Source: Clostridia bacterium
GTDB taxonomy: Bacteria > Bacillota > Clostridia > Oscillospirales > CAG-272
Length of the DNA stretch: 7,110 nt
Assembly: GCA_017504335.1 (NCBI GenBank)
Contig: JAFVRI010000260.1
Coordinates: 1-7,110, forward strand
Reading direction: 5' to 3'
Shown: one piece after another, positions 5,378-7,110 of the stretch
How positions within the stretch are numbered: the first letter of the stretch is position 1
Layout of the letters: every line of letters begins with the position of its first letter
Program-made: the position numbers and the translations under genes
The notes under the pieces: model-generated
The model's database searches: none
Told to the model about the DNA's origin: nothing
Seen by the model: only the letters and a program-made list of their open reading frames with translations

Positions 5378-6606
5378 AGCGGTTCTGGGTATATGCGGTG
5401 TTGCAGCTTAAAAGAGGAACGAGACAAATTCCCCGTGTAGCTCTTTTTACGCTGATTCTCTTACTGACGGCAGGTGTGCTTTGCACGGTCCTGTTGCAGG
5501 AGAATGAGGGGAAAGAGGAGAACTCCATGCTGACGATCGGTGTCACGGGAGACACGGACAACGTGTACATTCGATTGGGACTGTTGGCAGTTCGTGAGTT
5601 TGATCCGTCCAGCACCTATGTGAATTTCCAAGCGATGTCGATGGAAGAAGCCCATGAGAAAATGTCAGAGGGAAAGATCGCGGCATACTTAGAGGTTCCC
5701 TATGGCTTTATGGATGCAATTTTCAGAGGAGAAGAGGTACAGCTGATCTATGTTTCTCACCGAAGCCCTGTCGGCCTGGGTGCGCTTCTCAGTAATGAGG
5801 TGGTACGAACCGCCTCGGATTTGGTAAGTGAGACTATGGCGGGGATCTTTGCCACGCAGGTGACGGCAAGAGAAGAGGGATTGGTAAGCTCCGAGGAGTG
5901 GGACGATCTGGTGGAGAATATCAATATTCGCTACGTGGATTTTGTCATGGAGCGAGATACGCTTCATCAAATTGAGTATGTTGGTGTGGTCAACGGTCTC
6001 TCCTTTGGCGGATACTATGTCTGCGGGATTTTGTTTCTTCTGATTTTACTGATGGGAATTACAATGGCTCCCATGATGGTTCGGTCGGATTGCTCGATGG
6101 TGCGGCTTGCCAATACAAGGGGAATCGGCATCGGCAAGCAGGTTGTTTCCGAATTTTTCGGATTCTCCCTGCCGTCCGTTCTGGTGATTCTTGTTATTGC
6201 ACTGTCGGGAGTGGCGGTATGCTCCTTTGTGGAGATGCCGGTTTCCGAGCTGGACGGAATCGGTATAGATTTTGCCTTTCGGATGATTCCCGCAGTTTTG
6301 ATGCTTGCCGCTTGGCAAATGCTTTTGTATGAGTTTTGTTCCGGTGTAGTGGCGGGTGTACTTCTTCAGTTTGTGCTCGCCTTGGGGCTTTCTTACATTT
6401 CCGGATGCTTTTATCCTCCCTATTTCTTTCCCGAAATTCTGCAAACGGTTGCCTCGTGGTTGCCCGGAGGAATTGCAATCCGCTATATTGGCGGTGTTCT
6501 GAACGGAAGCGGAGAGGGACTTCCCGCGCTTGCTGCTTGTTGTGTTCTTCTGCTTGCGGCATGCTGCGGTGTGCGCGCATTGAGAATGAGAAGGGAGGCG
6601 CGATGA
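5374..6606 (+). CDS. ABC-2 type transporter permease, first of two
   Basis: This 410-residue integral membrane protein is the likely partner of the preceding ATPase. Hydrophobic segments lie at about 22-42, 213-236, 261-285, 302-320, 322-345 and 383-402, giving six spans. The first is separated from the others by about 170 polar residues, which should form an outside domain. This matches the ABC2_membrane_3/NatB type. The segment SGCFYPPYFFPEILQ followed by WLPGG (343-366) resembles the conserved stretch before the last span in ABC-2 permeases. The ATG lies within the ATPase stop codon overlap (ATGA) and has only a weak ribosome binding site, so translation should depend on coupling. The stop overlaps the next start region. 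The transported compound is unknown; ion, lipid, peptide or drug export are all possible. Confidence 0.9.
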   Translation: MKRFWVYAVLQLKRGTRQIPRVALFTLILLLTAGVLCTVLLQENEGKEENSMLTIGVTGDTDNVYIRLGLLAVREFDPSSTYVNFQAMSMEEAHEKMSEGKIAAYLEVPYGFMDAIFRGEEVQLIYVSHRSPVGLGALLSNEVVRTASDLVSETMAGIFATQVTAREEGLVSSEEWDDLVENINIRYVDFVMERDTLHQIEYVGVVNGLSFGGYYVCGILFLLILLMGITMAPMMVRSDCSMVRLANTRGIGIGKQVVSEFFGFSLPSVLVILVIALSGVAVCSFVEMPVSELDGIGIDFAFRMIPAVLMLAAWQMLLYEFCSGVVAGVLLQFVLALGLSYISGCFYPPYFFPEILQTVASWLPGGIAIRYIGGVLNGSGEGLPALAACCVLLLAACCGVRALRMRREAR

Positions 6607-7110
6607 TGAAGCAATGGAAGAGGGGCGCGATCTGGATGTATCTTCTGACCAAGCGCCTGCTGAAAAAACCGATTTTTTTGATTACGCTTGCTCTCATTCC
6701 GTTGATGGCATTTGCCATTGGTGTGCTTTCGGGAGAGGACAGCTCGGTGGTTCGAGTGGCACTCTACTCGAGAACCGAGGATGCCGTGGCAGAGCAGGTG
6801 ATCGAACGCCTGATGGAGGCCGACAGCATTGTGGATTTTCAATGTCATGAAACCGAGGAATCGGCGATCGAGGCGGTGAAGCAAGGAAAGGCGGACAGCG
6901 CATGGGGCTTTTCGGAGGATTTCTCCGATCGCCTTCGCAGATACGCAAGGGGAGAATTGAACCCAAAAAAGGAACCGCTCATATTCATCACCGAGCAGGA
7001 GGAAAACCTGACACTCCGTCTGGCACAAGAAAATTTGTACGGAGGTATCATTCCCTCCCTGTCTCGGGAGATTTACATGGCTTATCTTTCCGTAGAGTAC
7101 GGGTATGATG
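6606..7110 (+). CDS. ABC-2 type transporter permease, second of two (partial, runs off the window)
   Basis: An open frame continues to the window end without a stop, giving 168 complete codons. The start is either ATG 6603 (in a 4-nt ATGA overlap with the previous stop) or ATG 6606. The ribosome binding site AGGGAGG (6592-6598) is 7 nt from 6606 but only 4 nt from 6603, so 6606 is preferred. Residues about 21-42 are hydrophobic (first membrane span), followed by a polar domain that matches the outside domain of the upstream permease in pattern: after the span, a VALYSRTEDAVAEQVIERL segment, then EESAIEAVKQGKADSAWGF, which parallels EEAHEKMSEGKIAAYLEVP in the first permease. The remaining spans should lie to the right of the window. 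Two different permeases with one ATPase suggest a heterodimeric membrane part. Confidence 0.88.
   Translation, partial: MKQWKRGAIWMYLLTKRLLKKPIFLITLALIPLMAFAIGVLSGEDSSVVRVALYSRTEDAVAEQVIERLMEADSIVDFQCHETEESAIEAVKQGKADSAWGFSEDFSDRLRRYARGELNPKKEPLIFITEQEENLTLRLAQENLYGGIIPSLSREIYMAYLSVEYGYD

Noticed and set aside
6194..7028. Long minus-strand open frames opposite the permease genes
   Set aside because: Their composition is rich in Arg, His and Pro, typical of antisense reading of hydrophobic genes, and the plus strand has coupled permeases with ribosome binding sites.

Overview
The window looks like chromosomal DNA of a Gram-positive, Clostridia-type Firmicute, probably from a gut or rumen. The evidence is an intracellular-type GH51 arabinofuranosidase, strong AGGAGG-like ribosome binding sites, near-consensus SigA-type promoters, and a zinc-ribbon/Pro-Gln-rich/single-membrane-span protein of a kind common in Clostridia. 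The genus cannot be fixed from the sequence alone. There are five genes or gene parts plus one partial gene at the right edge. Coding density is high, and no tRNA, rRNA, CRISPR array or insertion sequence was seen.

Left part (1-2459): a complete alpha-L-arabinofuranosidase gene on the minus strand (38-1537) is closed by a strong hairpin at the left edge. It is divergent from an AraC-type regulator on the plus strand (1677-2459). The 139-bp gap holds two near-consensus promoters that face each other and overlap. It also holds a perfect 13-bp direct repeat with a 21-bp period directly upstream of the arabinofuranosidase -35 box, which is the layout expected for an AraC-family operator. The second repeat touches the regulator's own Shine-Dalgarno sequence. 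Together this reads as a self-contained sugar-responsive module: regulator, operator and enzyme that releases arabinose from arabino-oligosaccharides.

Middle (2460-4704): a perfect TTGACA-17-TATAAT promoter drives a 680-residue protein. It has an N-terminal four-Cys zinc ribbon, eight Pro/Gln/Tyr/Gly repeats encoded by 24-bp tandem repeats, a Lys-rich stretch, one membrane span, and a large acidic C-terminal part that should lie outside the cell. Its function is unknown. A 13-bp perfect hairpin follows the gene.

Right part (4715-7110): an ABC exporter operon with an ATPase (4715-5377), an ABC-2 type permease (5374-6606), and a second, related permease that runs off the window (from 6606). 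The genes overlap or touch at their stop/start codons, so they are translationally coupled. The terminator hairpin ends only 8 nt before the ATPase Shine-Dalgarno and no separate promoter was found, so the exporter may be expressed by read-through from the zinc-ribbon gene. The substrate cannot be inferred.

No wholly new system is demonstrable. The most interesting items are the compact arabinofuranosidase/AraC control region, the zinc-ribbon repeat protein and its possible link with the ABC exporter through the terminator/attenuator.
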